Assembly: GCA_040756905.1 (NCBI GenBank)
Contig: JBFLYD010000058.1
Coordinates: 1-64,000, forward strand
From: Acidobacteriota bacterium
GTDB taxonomy: Bacteria; Acidobacteriota; Aminicenantia; JBFLYD01
DNA: 64,000 nucleotides
Direction of reading: 5' to 3'
Shown: positions 47,744 to 56,709 of the stretch, piece by piece
How positions within the stretch are numbered: the first letter of the stretch is position 1
Layout of the letters: every line of letters begins with the position of its first letter
Program-made: the position numbers and the translations under genes
The notes under the pieces: generated by a model
The model's database searches: none
The model's input: the letters and a program-made list of their open reading frames with translations, nothing else
Told to the model about the DNA's origin: nothing

Positions 47744-49024
47744 ATGCCAAAAATAATAATAAGGAAATGCGATGAGTATGATAAAGAAAGGTTGATCAGG
47801 ATATTTTTAGAAGGAATGGAGATTCTCAATCTTAAAAGCCGTATTAAAGGTAAAATAACTATAAAACCTAATGTGGTCTTAGCTCATCCAAAGGTTGCTC
47901 CTTCTGCATTTACAAGACCAGAATTTATTTCCGCTCTCCTTTCTGCTTTTGAGAAAGTAAAGATCGATCCCCTCTCATTTTCCATTGTCGAGAATTCTGG
48001 AACAGGAGTTCCTACATCCAGGATGTATAAAAGGGCTGGATATTTAAAATTAAAAAAAATGTATAATCTGAAACTTAGAGCCTTTGAGGAATCCAGGAAG
48101 ACAAGAGTTAAACTTAAAAAGGGGAAGGTCCATTCTGAGATTACGGTTCAAAGAGATCTTATTGAAAATGACCTTCTTGTCTACGCACCCAAGCTTAAGA
48201 CCAATGTTCTTGCCTCTGGTATGACCGCCTCAATAAAGTTAAACATTGGAATTATAGGAGATAAGGAAAGGATGATGCATCACACCTATAGACTTCCTGA
48301 AAAGATTGTTGATCTTCTGGAAATTGGTTATCCTGATTTTATTGCCACTGATGCCATTGAGATTGGCATGGGTGGAAACCAGATGACAGAATATCCTCTC
48401 CATCTCGGTGCTGTTATCATGTCCAATCATTCCTTAGCTCACGATATGATTTGCGCCCACATATTGAATCTTGAGCCGAAGAAACTTCCTTTGCTTGTAG
48501 AGGCATCTCAGAGAGAGTATGGCTCCCTTGAGCTCAACGATATAGATATTGACACCGATATAAATCTGGAGGAGCTTAGGAGAAAAACAGGAGAAAGGGA
48601 TATAGGATTCATAAGGGTTGAAAATCTCGATGGACCTATAAGAGTTCTAAGTGGTGAGCCGTACTGTATTGGAGGATGCCAAGGTATTATGCTGGACTGG
48701 CTTTATATGTTGAAGGATAGAGCACCATCCACATTTAACAAAAAGAGGGACTTAACAGTTGTGATTGGAGAATATAATGGGGATGTTTCTTCAAAAAGGA
48801 TTATATTGCTGGGTGACTGCACTAAGGTAAATGGAAGGATTGAGGCAAAGAGGATTTCAAGAATAAAAGGTTGCCCAGTAAGACACAAGGATCTCATTCT
48901 TCATTTCTTTCTAAAGACCTTCATTAGAGCACCACTCATGCGTTTGGATCTCCTTATAGATGCTTATCCATTCCTTTGGTTGAGTCATTTAAAGGGATGG
49001 GTAAGAGAAAGAATCGAGCATTAA
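47744..49024 (+). CDS. DUF362 family protein
   Basis: 426 residues. The DUF362 core is visible as KITIKPNVVLAHPKVAPSAFTRPEF near 37-61, SFSIVENSGTGVPTSRMYKRAGY near 80-102, the APKLKTNVLASGMTASIKLNIG segment near 147-168 and EIGMGGNQMTEYPLHLGAVIMSNHSLAHD near 204-232. The usual C-terminal ferredoxin cluster is absent, but a short CIGGCQG motif lies near 306. The function of the family is unknown. It follows the aldehyde dehydrogenase by 84 bases in the same direction; a joint role is possible but not shown. Confidence 0.82.
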   Translation: MPKIIIRKCDEYDKERLIRIFLEGMEILNLKSRIKGKITIKPNVVLAHPKVAPSAFTRPEFISALLSAFEKVKIDPLSFSIVENSGTGVPTSRMYKRAGYLKLKKMYNLKLRAFEESRKTRVKLKKGKVHSEITVQRDLIENDLLVYAPKLKTNVLASGMTASIKLNIGIIGDKERMMHHTYRLPEKIVDLLEIGYPDFIATDAIEIGMGGNQMTEYPLHLGAVIMSNHSLAHDMICAHILNLEPKKLPLLVEASQREYGSLELNDIDIDTDINLEELRRKTGERDIGFIRVENLDGPIRVLSGEPYCIGGCQGIMLDWLYMLKDRAPSTFNKKRDLTVVIGEYNGDVSSKRIILLGDCTKVNGRIEAKRISRIKGCPVRHKDLILHFFLKTFIRAPLMRLDLLIDAYPFLWLSHLKGWVRERIEH

Positions 49025-49070
49025 GAAGGACAATGAAATAAAATGAGAGAGAAGAGTATTTTGGAATATT

Positions 49071-50003
49071 TTAAAATCCAGGAGAAATATCTTCTATGTA
49101 TTTTATAGCATTGTGAGCAGCAGTGGCGCCGTCTCCAACTGATACTGCAACCTGTTGAAATGCGCCTGCTCTTACATCTCCTGCTACAAATATGCCAGGC
49201 TCTGAGGTTTGTAAATTATTGTCAGTGATAATGTACCCATAATCATCGGTCTTAACTATGTCTTTTATAAATTCAGAGTTGGGCAATAATCCAACATATA
49301 TAAAAACCCCATGAGCATTTATCTCTTTTATCTTGTTTGTGTTTCTTTCTCTTATCTTTACTGATTCAATTTTTCCTCTTCCATTTATTTCTAAAAGTTC
49401 ATGATTGAGAAAGATTTCTACGTTATTTTTTTCCATTATTCTTTCCTGAAGAATTTTTTCAGCGGTCATCTGGGGCAAGAATTCCACAAAGGTTATTTTT
49501 TTAACGAATTTCAATAAAAATAAGCCTTCTTGGATTCCTGAATTTCCACATCCTACCACCACAATCTCTTTGTCTTTGTAAAAAGGCCCGTCACATACAG
49601 CACAATAGGAAACGCCTTTCCCTGTAAATTCTTTCTCTCCATGGATCCCTAATTTTTTATGTCTTGTTCCTGTAGCAACGATTACTGCCTTTCCTAAATA
49701 TTCTCCATCATTTCCAATAACTTTCCAGTAAAAATTATTTTTTTCTATTTTTTTTGCTTCATCATAAACAATGGAAGCTCCGAATTTTTCAGCCTGCATT
49801 CTGAATTTATCCATAAGTTCAAAGGGAGGTATCGGCTCAGGATATCCTGGGTAGTTTTCTATTATATCGGATAGAATAATTGTTCCCCCTGGAGCTGATT
49901 TTTCCATAACTATGGCGGAAGTTCGAGATCTCCCTGCATATATTGCTGCAGTTAAACCCGCTGGTCCGGCTCCTATAATGATAATATCTAATAAATCTTT
50001 CAT
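49071..50003 (-). CDS. trxB: thioredoxin reductase
   Basis: 310 residues. Reduces thioredoxin with NADPH through FAD and a redox disulfide. The FAD loop GAGPAGLTAAIYAGRS is near 11-26, the redox-active CAVCD pair near 133-137, the NAD(P) loop VVGCGNSGIQEG near 150-161, and the C-terminal FAD motif GIFVAGDVRAGAFQQVAVSVGDG near 270-292. The length is standard. The start overlaps the trxA stop by 4 bases, so reductase and thioredoxin are made together. The NADPH-binding motif is not the standard HRR type, so cofactor choice is open. Confidence 0.94.
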   Translation of the reverse strand: MKDLLDIIIIGAGPAGLTAAIYAGRSRTSAIVMEKSAPGGTIILSDIIENYPGYPEPIPPFELMDKFRMQAEKFGASIVYDEAKKIEKNNFYWKVIGNDGEYLGKAVIVATGTRHKKLGIHGEKEFTGKGVSYCAVCDGPFYKDKEIVVVGCGNSGIQEGLFLLKFVKKITFVEFLPQMTAEKILQERIMEKNNVEIFLNHELLEINGRGKIESVKIRERNTNKIKEINAHGVFIYVGLLPNSEFIKDIVKTDDYGYIITDNNLQTSEPGIFVAGDVRAGAFQQVAVSVGDGATAAHNAIKYIEDISPGF

Positions 50004-50326
50004 AGGTATCTTTCAAGAAACTCCCTTATTTTTTCTTTCGGATGAAATCCGATTAATCTATCTTTTTCTTTTCCATTTATAAAGAGGATCATACAGGGAA
50101 TACTTCTAATCATATGTTTGGATGTTGTCTTTGTATTTTGTTCAACATCGAGTTTTCCAACGATTATTTTTCCATTTAAAATCTGCGAAAGGTTTTTAAG
50201 GATTGGATTTAATACCAGACAGGGAGGGCAGGAGTTGGAATAAAAATCTATAAGATAGGGCAATTTTGAACTGTTGATTTTTTCATCAAAGTCTTCATCC
50301 GTAAGATCAACCAATTTTTCTGACAT
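50000..50326 (-). CDS. trxA: thioredoxin with a CPPC active site
   Basis: 108 residues with the thioredoxin fold. The active site reads YSNSCPPCLVL (near 29-39) instead of WCGPC; the Trp is also missing. The later cis-Pro segment RSIPCMILFINGKE is normal except for Cys after the cis-Pro. It lies upstream of trxB with a 4-base overlap, so the pair is a functional unit. A CPPC loop has a different redox potential from CGPC, as seen in a few thermophile and anaerobe thioredoxins. Confidence 0.87.
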   Translation of the reverse strand: MSEKLVDLTDEDFDEKINSSKLPYLIDFYSNSCPPCLVLNPILKNLSQILNGKIIVGKLDVEQNTKTTSKHMIRSIPCMILFINGKEKDRLIGFHPKEKIREFLERYL

Positions 50327-50336
50327 TATTATTTCT

Positions 50337-51839
50337 TCAAAAAATTTTTCTATTTAATCTTTTTTCTATGGCAAATTTGTAAAGATTGAGGTACTCTTTT
50401 GCAGATTGACCCCAGGAGAAATCTTGCTTCATCCCATTTTTAATCAATTTTTCCCATTTCTTTTTATCCTTATAAACTTCCAGAGCTTTTTTAATGGCAT
50501 TTAAAAAATCCTCAGGGGAATAATTTTCAAATTTAAAACCATTTCCAGTCTCAGTTTTGGGATCGAATTCAATTATTGTATCATCAAGTCCACCGGTTGC
50601 CCTTACAACTGGAACAGTTCCATATTTTAGGCTGTACATCTGATTTAAACCACATGGTTCATATTTTGAAGGTATTAAGAATATATCAGCTCCAGCCTCA
50701 ATTTTATGGGAGAGTATTTCATTGAATTCAATCCTTGCTGCCATTTTATTCGGGTATCTTTCCTTGAATTTTAGCAATTCATCTTCATATTTTTTATCTC
50801 CCTTTCCCAGTATTACTATCCCTAAGTCAATTTCCATGAGCTTATCCAATATTTTAGTTAATAGATCGAATCCCTTTTGTTCAGCCAGTCTTGATATCAT
50901 TCCAATCAGTGGCCATTTAGGGTTTATTTTCAAATTTGTTTCTTTAATCAAATCTTCTTTATTTATTTGTTTTTTATAGATAGATCGAATTGAATAATTT
51001 GCTTTAATCATCCTATCATCAGTTGGATTCCAGACCTTATAGTCGACTCCGTTAAGAATGCCAAACAGGGAATCTCTTCTCTTTTTTAAAACACCTTCGA
51101 GTCCGCAACCAAATTCTTCTGTTTGAATCTCATGAGAGTATTTTTTTGATACTGTATTTATTACATCTGAATAAAGCAAGCCTGCCTTCATAAAATTCAG
51201 CTTTCCCCAGAATTCAAGTTTATCTGGAGTAAAATAACTCCACCCAAGACCTGTAAGAAGTATACTTTCTGGAGGAAAAAGGCCCTGGTAGGCTAAATTA
51301 TGAATTGTATACACTGTTGCAGTTTCTTGAAAGATTCCATTATTAGAATAGATTGTTTTTAAGAAAAGAGGAATTAAAGCTGTTTGCCAGTCGTTGCAAT
51401 GTATAATGTCAAACCTTTTGTTAGAATTGATTAGAAATTCGATGAGAACTTTAGAAAAAAATATAAATCGCTCATCATTATCCAGATAATCTCCATGACT
51501 TGTCCCATATAGTTCTTCTCTGTAAAAATATTTTGGATTATCTATAAAGTATACATCAATGTCCGAGTCAATCTTTGATGAATAAACTGCTCCTTTTACT
51601 TTTTCATTACCGAGAGAAAGAGTTATATTGTTCATTTCAAGCTGGGGGGATACAAGATCTATTTCCTTTTTCTTATATTTTGGCATTGCTAAAGCAACAT
51701 TCTGATTTAATTTTGAAAGAGTTATCACGAGAGAACCGGCGACATCCCCCAGTCCACCTGTCCTTGCCAATGGAAAGGCTTCTGGGGTTACTATTAATAT
51801 TTTTAAGTTAGTGTTCTTTAATTCATTAAATTTTTTCAT
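50337..51839 (-). CDS. glgA: glycogen synthase (ADP-glucose type)
   Basis: 500 residues of GT5 family. The donor loop is KTGGLGDV-like: ARTGGLGDVAGSLV near 25-38, with Ala-Arg in place of the first Lys. ILNGVDYKVWNP near 246-257, MISRLAEQKGFDLL near 296-309 and the catalytic E-x7-E segment around KYEPCGLNQMYSLKYGTVPV near 390-409 are all present. The enzyme adds glucose from a nucleotide sugar to alpha-1,4-glucan. The presence of glycogen synthase points to storage polysaccharide. It sits 10 bases after trxA in the minus direction, with no functional link evident. Confidence 0.92.
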   Translation of the reverse strand: MKKFNELKNTNLKILIVTPEAFPLARTGGLGDVAGSLVITLSKLNQNVALAMPKYKKKEIDLVSPQLEMNNITLSLGNEKVKGAVYSSKIDSDIDVYFIDNPKYFYREELYGTSHGDYLDNDERFIFFSKVLIEFLINSNKRFDIIHCNDWQTALIPLFLKTIYSNNGIFQETATVYTIHNLAYQGLFPPESILLTGLGWSYFTPDKLEFWGKLNFMKAGLLYSDVINTVSKKYSHEIQTEEFGCGLEGVLKKRRDSLFGILNGVDYKVWNPTDDRMIKANYSIRSIYKKQINKEDLIKETNLKINPKWPLIGMISRLAEQKGFDLLTKILDKLMEIDLGIVILGKGDKKYEDELLKFKERYPNKMAARIEFNEILSHKIEAGADIFLIPSKYEPCGLNQMYSLKYGTVPVVRATGGLDDTIIEFDPKTETGNGFKFENYSPEDFLNAIKKALEVYKDKKKWEKLIKNGMKQDFSWGQSAKEYLNLYKFAIEKRLNRKIF

Positions 51840-51997
51840 TTTCTCAGAAGTTTTTATTTTTTTATATTAAAATATATCTATTTAAAACTATGATGTCAAT
51901 TTCTATTTATTAATCATACGAAGTTTTTTGGTATGAAAGCTATCAAATATAATATAATTTTTTTTCATTAAGAAACTTTGCTTGCCTCATTTAACAT

Positions 51998-52849
51998 TTA
52001 AAGCTTTCCACTCCACTTTAATTTTTCCTGCAATAAATCAAAAAAATTCCTGTAAGGGGATGCAATAAGCTTGAGTTGGAAAGGAGATAGAGTTACAAGT
52101 ATCGGCGTATCGATCTCCATTTTTGGCCCCTTTTGACCATCTATCGTTATATGGATATCCTCGTTTGTGTTAACCATTTCTACTGATATCTTTGAATCTT
52201 CAGGCAAAATCATCGGTCTGATGGAGAGAGTGTGCGGACAGATTGGAGTAAAAATTATAGATTTTATCGAAGGTTCTGCAATTGGACCTCCAGCTGATAA
52301 GGAATAAGCAGTTGAGCCTGTTGGAGTTGATATTATTATCCCATCCCCTCTTACGCTTACCAGGAATTTTTCATTTATTGAAACCTTTAATTCAACAATT
52401 CTTGAAAGGGCACCCTTTGCAATTACCACATCGTTAAGAGCTGTAAATTCTTTTTTTTCAATTTTGATGGATAGCATAGACCTTAATGAGACAGGAGCAT
52501 TTCCTTTGATAGTTTTATCTAAAATATCAAACATTTCCTCGAGAGTTGTTTCTGCTATAAAGCCAAGCGTTCCAACATTTATTCCGAGGACTGGTTTTCT
52601 TTCTTTAGCTGCGTATGGTGCAATGCTTAAGAGTGTTCCATCTCCGCCAAGAACAAGAATCAAGTCTGATTTTTCAGCTATCTCATTTCTTGAGACCCCC
52701 TTTTCCTTGCCAAGAATTTCTGCTGCTTTTTTTTCAAGAACGGGGATTAAATTGTTAGAAGATATCCATTCAAAAGAATTTTTAAGTATTTTCTGAATCT
52801 CAGGGGCATTTGGTTTTACTATTATACCAATCCTTTCAATTCTTTCCAT
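51998..52849 (-). CDS. nadK: NAD kinase
   Basis: 283 residues. Phosphorylates NAD to NADP with ATP or polyphosphate. The GGDGT motif is in LVLGGDGTLLS near 67-77. The substrate loop GTLGFIAET near 97-105 and the conserved STPTGSTAYSLSAGGPI near 174-190 are both present. Length and motifs are normal. The start overlaps the tlyA end by 14 bases. Confidence 0.94.
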   Translation of the reverse strand: MERIERIGIIVKPNAPEIQKILKNSFEWISSNNLIPVLEKKAAEILGKEKGVSRNEIAEKSDLILVLGGDGTLLSIAPYAAKERKPVLGINVGTLGFIAETTLEEMFDILDKTIKGNAPVSLRSMLSIKIEKKEFTALNDVVIAKGALSRIVELKVSINEKFLVSVRGDGIIISTPTGSTAYSLSAGGPIAEPSIKSIIFTPICPHTLSIRPMILPEDSKISVEMVNTNEDIHITIDGQKGPKMEIDTPILVTLSPFQLKLIASPYRNFFDLLQEKLKWSGKL

Positions 52850-53621
52850 TGAAAACTATCTCCTTTACCTTGTTAAAAATTTCATCATTACTTTTTCCAT
52901 GAGTACATAGATAGAGAAAAAATTCGCGGTTACCTTTTTGACCGAGTATAGGGGATTCATAGAGATCTTTTATTATAAACTCTACTTTTTCAGAAAAATT
53001 TATAATATCGTGTAAAACGTCCTCTAAAATTTCATTCTTTTTTATTACTCCGTCTTTTCCAACTTTTCCTCTGCCTGCTTCGAATTGAGGCTTTATAAGA
53101 GCGAGGATATCTCCCTGTTGAAGGATTTCTCTTAACGGGACCAGTATTTTTTTTACTGAGATAAAAGAAACATCGATTGTGAAAAAATCAGGGATGTATT
53201 CAAAGTCGTCTTTTGTTAAATACCTTGCATTTTTTTGGAGAAGAATTACTGCAGGGTTATTTCTGATTCTTATGTCTAACTGCTTAAAATTGACATCGAT
53301 ACAATAGAGTTTTTTTACTCCATTTCTAATCAGTACATCAGCAAATCCTCCTGTTGATGTTCCAATGTCTCCGGCAATCCTATTTTTTAGATTTAAGTTA
53401 AAGTGCTTGATTGCTCCTTCCAGCTTGATTCCTGCTCTGCTTATATAACTTGGTTTTTCCTTGATAAAAATATTCTCATCGGTTGAGATTTTTTCGCTTG
53501 CCTTTTCAATTCTTTTAGCCTTTGAAAAAACAAGACCTTCCATTATTAACAATTTCGCTTTTTCTCGAGAATCTACAAAGCCTCTTTCAACCATTAATTT
53601 GTCTATTCTTTCGTATTTCAT
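52836..53621 (-). CDS. tlyA: TlyA-type rRNA 2'-O-methyltransferase
   Basis: 261 residues. The N-terminal S4 RNA-binding domain (ERIDKLMVERGFVDSREKAKLLIMEGLV) is followed by an FtsJ-like Rossmann domain with the SAM loop GDIGTSTGGFADVLIRNGV near 88-106. KPQFEAGRGKVGKDGVIK near 183 is a family signature. TlyA methylates 16S and 23S rRNA at cytidines at the subunit interface. It sits between dxs and nadK, an order seen in many bacteria. Confidence 0.93.
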   Translation of the reverse strand: MKYERIDKLMVERGFVDSREKAKLLIMEGLVFSKAKRIEKASEKISTDENIFIKEKPSYISRAGIKLEGAIKHFNLNLKNRIAGDIGTSTGGFADVLIRNGVKKLYCIDVNFKQLDIRIRNNPAVILLQKNARYLTKDDFEYIPDFFTIDVSFISVKKILVPLREILQQGDILALIKPQFEAGRGKVGKDGVIKKNEILEDVLHDIINFSEKVEFIIKDLYESPILGQKGNREFFLYLCTHGKSNDEIFNKVKEIVFNGKN

Positions 53622-55495
53622 TTAGACTCAAGGAAATTTTTTATCCTTCGATAGGTACTCTCCTCATCAAGTTCTATTAATTTAAGGATTTCCTCTCTCT
53701 TTCCATGGGGCAGAATTACATCAGGAATTCCAAGGGATAAAATTTTCATGCTGTATTTTTGCTTAGAGTCGAAAAACTCTCTGACAGCTGACCCAAAACC
53801 TCCGTTTACAATTCCTTCTTCAGCTGTGATAAGATAATTATAATTATCCGAAAGTTCAAGAAGGAGTTCAGTATCTAAAGGTTTTACATATCTTGCGTTT
53901 ATAACTTTTAAGTTTTTTCCTTCCCTTTCCAGTTTTTGTGCAACACGCAGGCAAGGGTAAACCATTGAACCTATAGAAATTATAACACCCATATCACCAT
54001 CTTTTAGTATTTCGCTTTTTCCTATCGGAGTTACCCTAAATTCTTTATCTATGTCTATACCTATTCCGTATCCTTTAGGGTATCTTATAAAAACAGGCCT
54101 GTTTTCTAAATATCCAGTATACATCATGTGCCTTAATTCATTTTCATCTTTAGGAGCCATTATTATTACGTTCGGGAAAGGCCTCAGGTATGCCATATCG
54201 AAAATTCCCTGATGGGTAGGACCATCATCAGAGACGATTCCTGATCTATCGAGACAGAAAAGAATTGGTACATTCATAAGAGAGACATCGTGGTAAATCT
54301 GGTCATAAGCCCTTTGAAGAAATGTGGAGTAAATTGCAACTACAGGTTTGTATCCCTGCAAGGCCAGACCGCATGCAAAATTAACTGCATGTTGTTCTGC
54401 AATACCAACATCAAAAAATCTATTCGGGAATTTTTTTGAAAAATCCATCAGACCGGTCCCTTCGGGCATGGCAGCTGTTATTGCTATCACTCTTTTATCT
54501 CTTTCTGCCAGTTCAACTGAAGTTTTTCCGAAGATTGATGAATAGGTTGGAGGACTATCTTTAACAATAAATTTACCTGTTTTTTTATCAAATGGAGAAG
54601 CACTGTGAAATTTTGATGGTTCTTTCTGGGCAGGAATGTATCCCATTCCTTTCCTGGTAACTGTGTGGATTAATATAGGTCCATTGTATTTTTTAGCTTC
54701 ATAAAAAGTCTGAATGAGCATTTCAATGTTATGTCCCCTCACAGGACCCATATACTTTATTCCAAGGTCTTCAAACAGACTTCCTGGAATTAACATTTTC
54801 TTCACAGCTTCTTCAAAACGCCTTGTAACTCTAAACATTAATCTTCCCACAGCAGGGATACTCTTAACAGCACTTTCTGTTAATTCTTTTGCTCTTCTAA
54901 AAAATTGCCCTGAGACAAGATAATTTAAATATCCTGAAATGGCCCCAACATTTGGAGATATTGACATTTCATTATCATTTAGAATTATTATTAATTTTTT
55001 TTTAAGATGACCTATCTGATTGAGAGCCTCTAAGGCCATTCCCCCTGTAAGAGAGCCATCTCCTACAACAGCAATTATGTAAAAATCTTCCCCTTTTAAA
55101 TCTCTTGCCACTGCCATCCCAAGGGCTGCAGATAGAGAAGTGGAAGCATGGCCGGTGTTATAAATATCGAAGGAACTTTCTTCGATGTTCGGGAAGCCTC
55201 CAATTCCCTTATATTGTCTTAAAGTTTTGAATCTATTCCTTCTTCCTGTGATTAATTTATGGGTATAGCATTGATGCCCTACATCCCATAATATCTTATC
55301 TACAGGCGTATCAAAAACAAAGTGAAGAGCCAGTGTTAGCTCGACAACTCCTAAATTGGACGAAAGATGCCCTCCGTTTTTTGATACCACATCTATTATT
55401 TCCTCTCTTATTTCTTGGGAAAGGTTAATAAGTTCTTCTTTTGATAGTCTTTTTAAATCACGAGGTTCATTGATTGTATCCAGAATTCTTCCCAT
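53618..55495 (-). CDS. dxs: 1-deoxy-D-xylulose-5-phosphate synthase
   Basis: 625 residues. Thiamine-diphosphate enzyme that condenses pyruvate and glyceraldehyde-3-phosphate, first step of the MEP isoprenoid pathway. The TPP motif is VVGDGSLTGGMALEALN near 142-158 (GDG...N). The transketolase central part shows FDVGIAEQHAVNFACGLAL near 362-380, and the C-terminal domain is complete. It overlaps ispA by 1 base and tlyA by 4. Together dxs and ispA supply the prenyl chains for quinones and cell-wall lipid carriers. Confidence 0.95.
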   Translation of the reverse strand: MGRILDTINEPRDLKRLSKEELINLSQEIREEIIDVVSKNGGHLSSNLGVVELTLALHFVFDTPVDKILWDVGHQCYTHKLITGRRNRFKTLRQYKGIGGFPNIEESSFDIYNTGHASTSLSAALGMAVARDLKGEDFYIIAVVGDGSLTGGMALEALNQIGHLKKKLIIILNDNEMSISPNVGAISGYLNYLVSGQFFRRAKELTESAVKSIPAVGRLMFRVTRRFEEAVKKMLIPGSLFEDLGIKYMGPVRGHNIEMLIQTFYEAKKYNGPILIHTVTRKGMGYIPAQKEPSKFHSASPFDKKTGKFIVKDSPPTYSSIFGKTSVELAERDKRVIAITAAMPEGTGLMDFSKKFPNRFFDVGIAEQHAVNFACGLALQGYKPVVAIYSTFLQRAYDQIYHDVSLMNVPILFCLDRSGIVSDDGPTHQGIFDMAYLRPFPNVIIMAPKDENELRHMMYTGYLENRPVFIRYPKGYGIGIDIDKEFRVTPIGKSEILKDGDMGVIISIGSMVYPCLRVAQKLEREGKNLKVINARYVKPLDTELLLELSDNYNYLITAEEGIVNGGFGSAVREFFDSKQKYSMKILSLGIPDVILPHGKREEILKLIELDEESTYRRIKNFLESK

Positions 55496-56343
55496 TAATT
55501 TTTTCTCTCGACTGTTAGTTTAGCAAGGTAAATAAGAGGAGGATATTTGCATCCCATCGTTTCTATTTCTTCAATTGCCTGTTCAACCAGGGCTTTTGCT
55601 CTCTGTTTTGCATTATCTACTCCAAAAAGATGGGCATAATTCCTTTCATGAAAGTTTTTCTTTTTTTCGTCTTTCATTAGATCGAGAAGATCATCTGTAA
55701 TCTGAAAAGCAAGTCCCAATTTTTCTCCAAATTGATATATTTTTCTCTGGGAATTTTCGCTTAATCCAGCCATTACAGCTCCAATTTGGCATGAAGCAGC
55801 GATTAACGAACCAGTCTTTTTCAAATGAATCTCATCAAAATCAGATTCTTTTGAGATATTTATGTTCAATTCCATTGCCTGGCCTTTTAAAAGGCCATTA
55901 AATCCATATGAATTTGATAAGATTTCAATTGCCTTTAATTTTTTCTTTTCAAAACCTTTTTTCGAAGGATATTTTGAAATTATGTAAAATGCCAGAGAGA
56001 TTAAAGAATCTCCTGCTAACATTGCCAATGCATCTCCGAAGACTTTATGATTTGAAGGCTTTCCTCTTCTCCAGTCATCATTATCCATGATTGGTAAATC
56101 ATCGTGAATCAGGGAGGAGGTATGGATCATTTCGACTGCACAACTCGAGGGGAGAAGATTTTCTTCCTCTCCATCAAATGCTTCTCCAACTGCAATTAGA
56201 AGGAGGGGCCGAAATCTTTTTCCTTCGGATAAGAGGCTGTAAGAAACGGATTGCTTGAGGGGGAAATCTTCTTCTCCCAAGTAATGTTTAAGGGCTGATT
56301 CAATTTTTTCTCTTTTTAGTTTTATATACTCATCGACCTTCAT
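55495..56343 (-). CDS. ispA: short-chain polyprenyl diphosphate synthase (farnesyl/geranylgeranyl type)
   Basis: 282 residues from ATG 56343. It adds isopentenyl diphosphate to an allylic diphosphate. The first Asp-rich motif HDDLPIMDNDDWRRGKPSNH is near 80-99 (bacterial type with two extra residues), and the second, FQITDDLLDL, is near 218-227. The earlier start (56373) would add ten basic residues and would lie inside xseB without a ribosome site; AGAGGAA precedes 56343. It overlaps xseB by 14 bases and dxs by 1. The chain length cannot be told by eye. Confidence 0.92.
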   Translation of the reverse strand: MKVDEYIKLKREKIESALKHYLGEEDFPLKQSVSYSLLSEGKRFRPLLLIAVGEAFDGEEENLLPSSCAVEMIHTSSLIHDDLPIMDNDDWRRGKPSNHKVFGDALAMLAGDSLISLAFYIISKYPSKKGFEKKKLKAIEILSNSYGFNGLLKGQAMELNINISKESDFDEIHLKKTGSLIAASCQIGAVMAGLSENSQRKIYQFGEKLGLAFQITDDLLDLMKDEKKKNFHERNYAHLFGVDNAKQRAKALVEQAIEEIETMGCKYPPLIYLAKLTVERKN

Positions 56344-56656
56344 TTTCCTCTTCCGAGTTAAGTTCCTCTTCATCTATTATTTCCTCCTCCTCTTCCTCTT
56401 CTTCTTCCCCCTCTTCCTCTTCTAAATCTTCCTCTTTTAGTTTAAAATCTTGCTTTTTAAATTCTCCCTTTTCGTCTTTTAATAGGATTTCGACTTTTCT
56501 TTCAGCCTTTTCCAATTCATCTCTGAGGTATCTTGAAATTTTAAGACCTTTCTCAAACAACTCAATTGATTTTGCCAATGGAATGTTTCCAGCTTCTAAT
56601 TTTTCGACTATTTTTTCAAGGTCTGCGAGAGCCTTTTCAAAATTGATCTCTTCCAT
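56330..56656 (-). CDS. xseB: exodeoxyribonuclease VII small subunit with an acidic tail
   Basis: 108 residues from ATG 56656, set by GGAGG just before it; an ATG at 56668 lies 4 codons up. The normal XseB part (FEKALADLEKIVEKLEAGNIPLAKSIELFEKGL, about residues 4-36) is followed by a 40-residue run of Glu that ends near the stop. XseB normally has only about 80 residues, so the acidic tail is an addition. Exonuclease VII degrades single-strand DNA with XseA. Its partner is the neighbouring gene. Confidence 0.9.
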   Translation of the reverse strand: MEEINFEKALADLEKIVEKLEAGNIPLAKSIELFEKGLKISRYLRDELEKAERKVEILLKDEKGEFKKQDFKLKEEDLEEEEGEEEEEEEEEIIDEEELNSEEENEGR

Positions 56657-56709
56657 TGTATCCTCCATTTATCTAATTATAATATAAAAAAATTAAAAAT
56701 ATTTATCAT

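Noticed and set aside
56330-56450. The Glu-rich end of xseB as a frameshift product.
   Set aside because: The frame is open, the bias to GAG/GAA is a common low-complexity tail, and the overlap with ispA is preserved.
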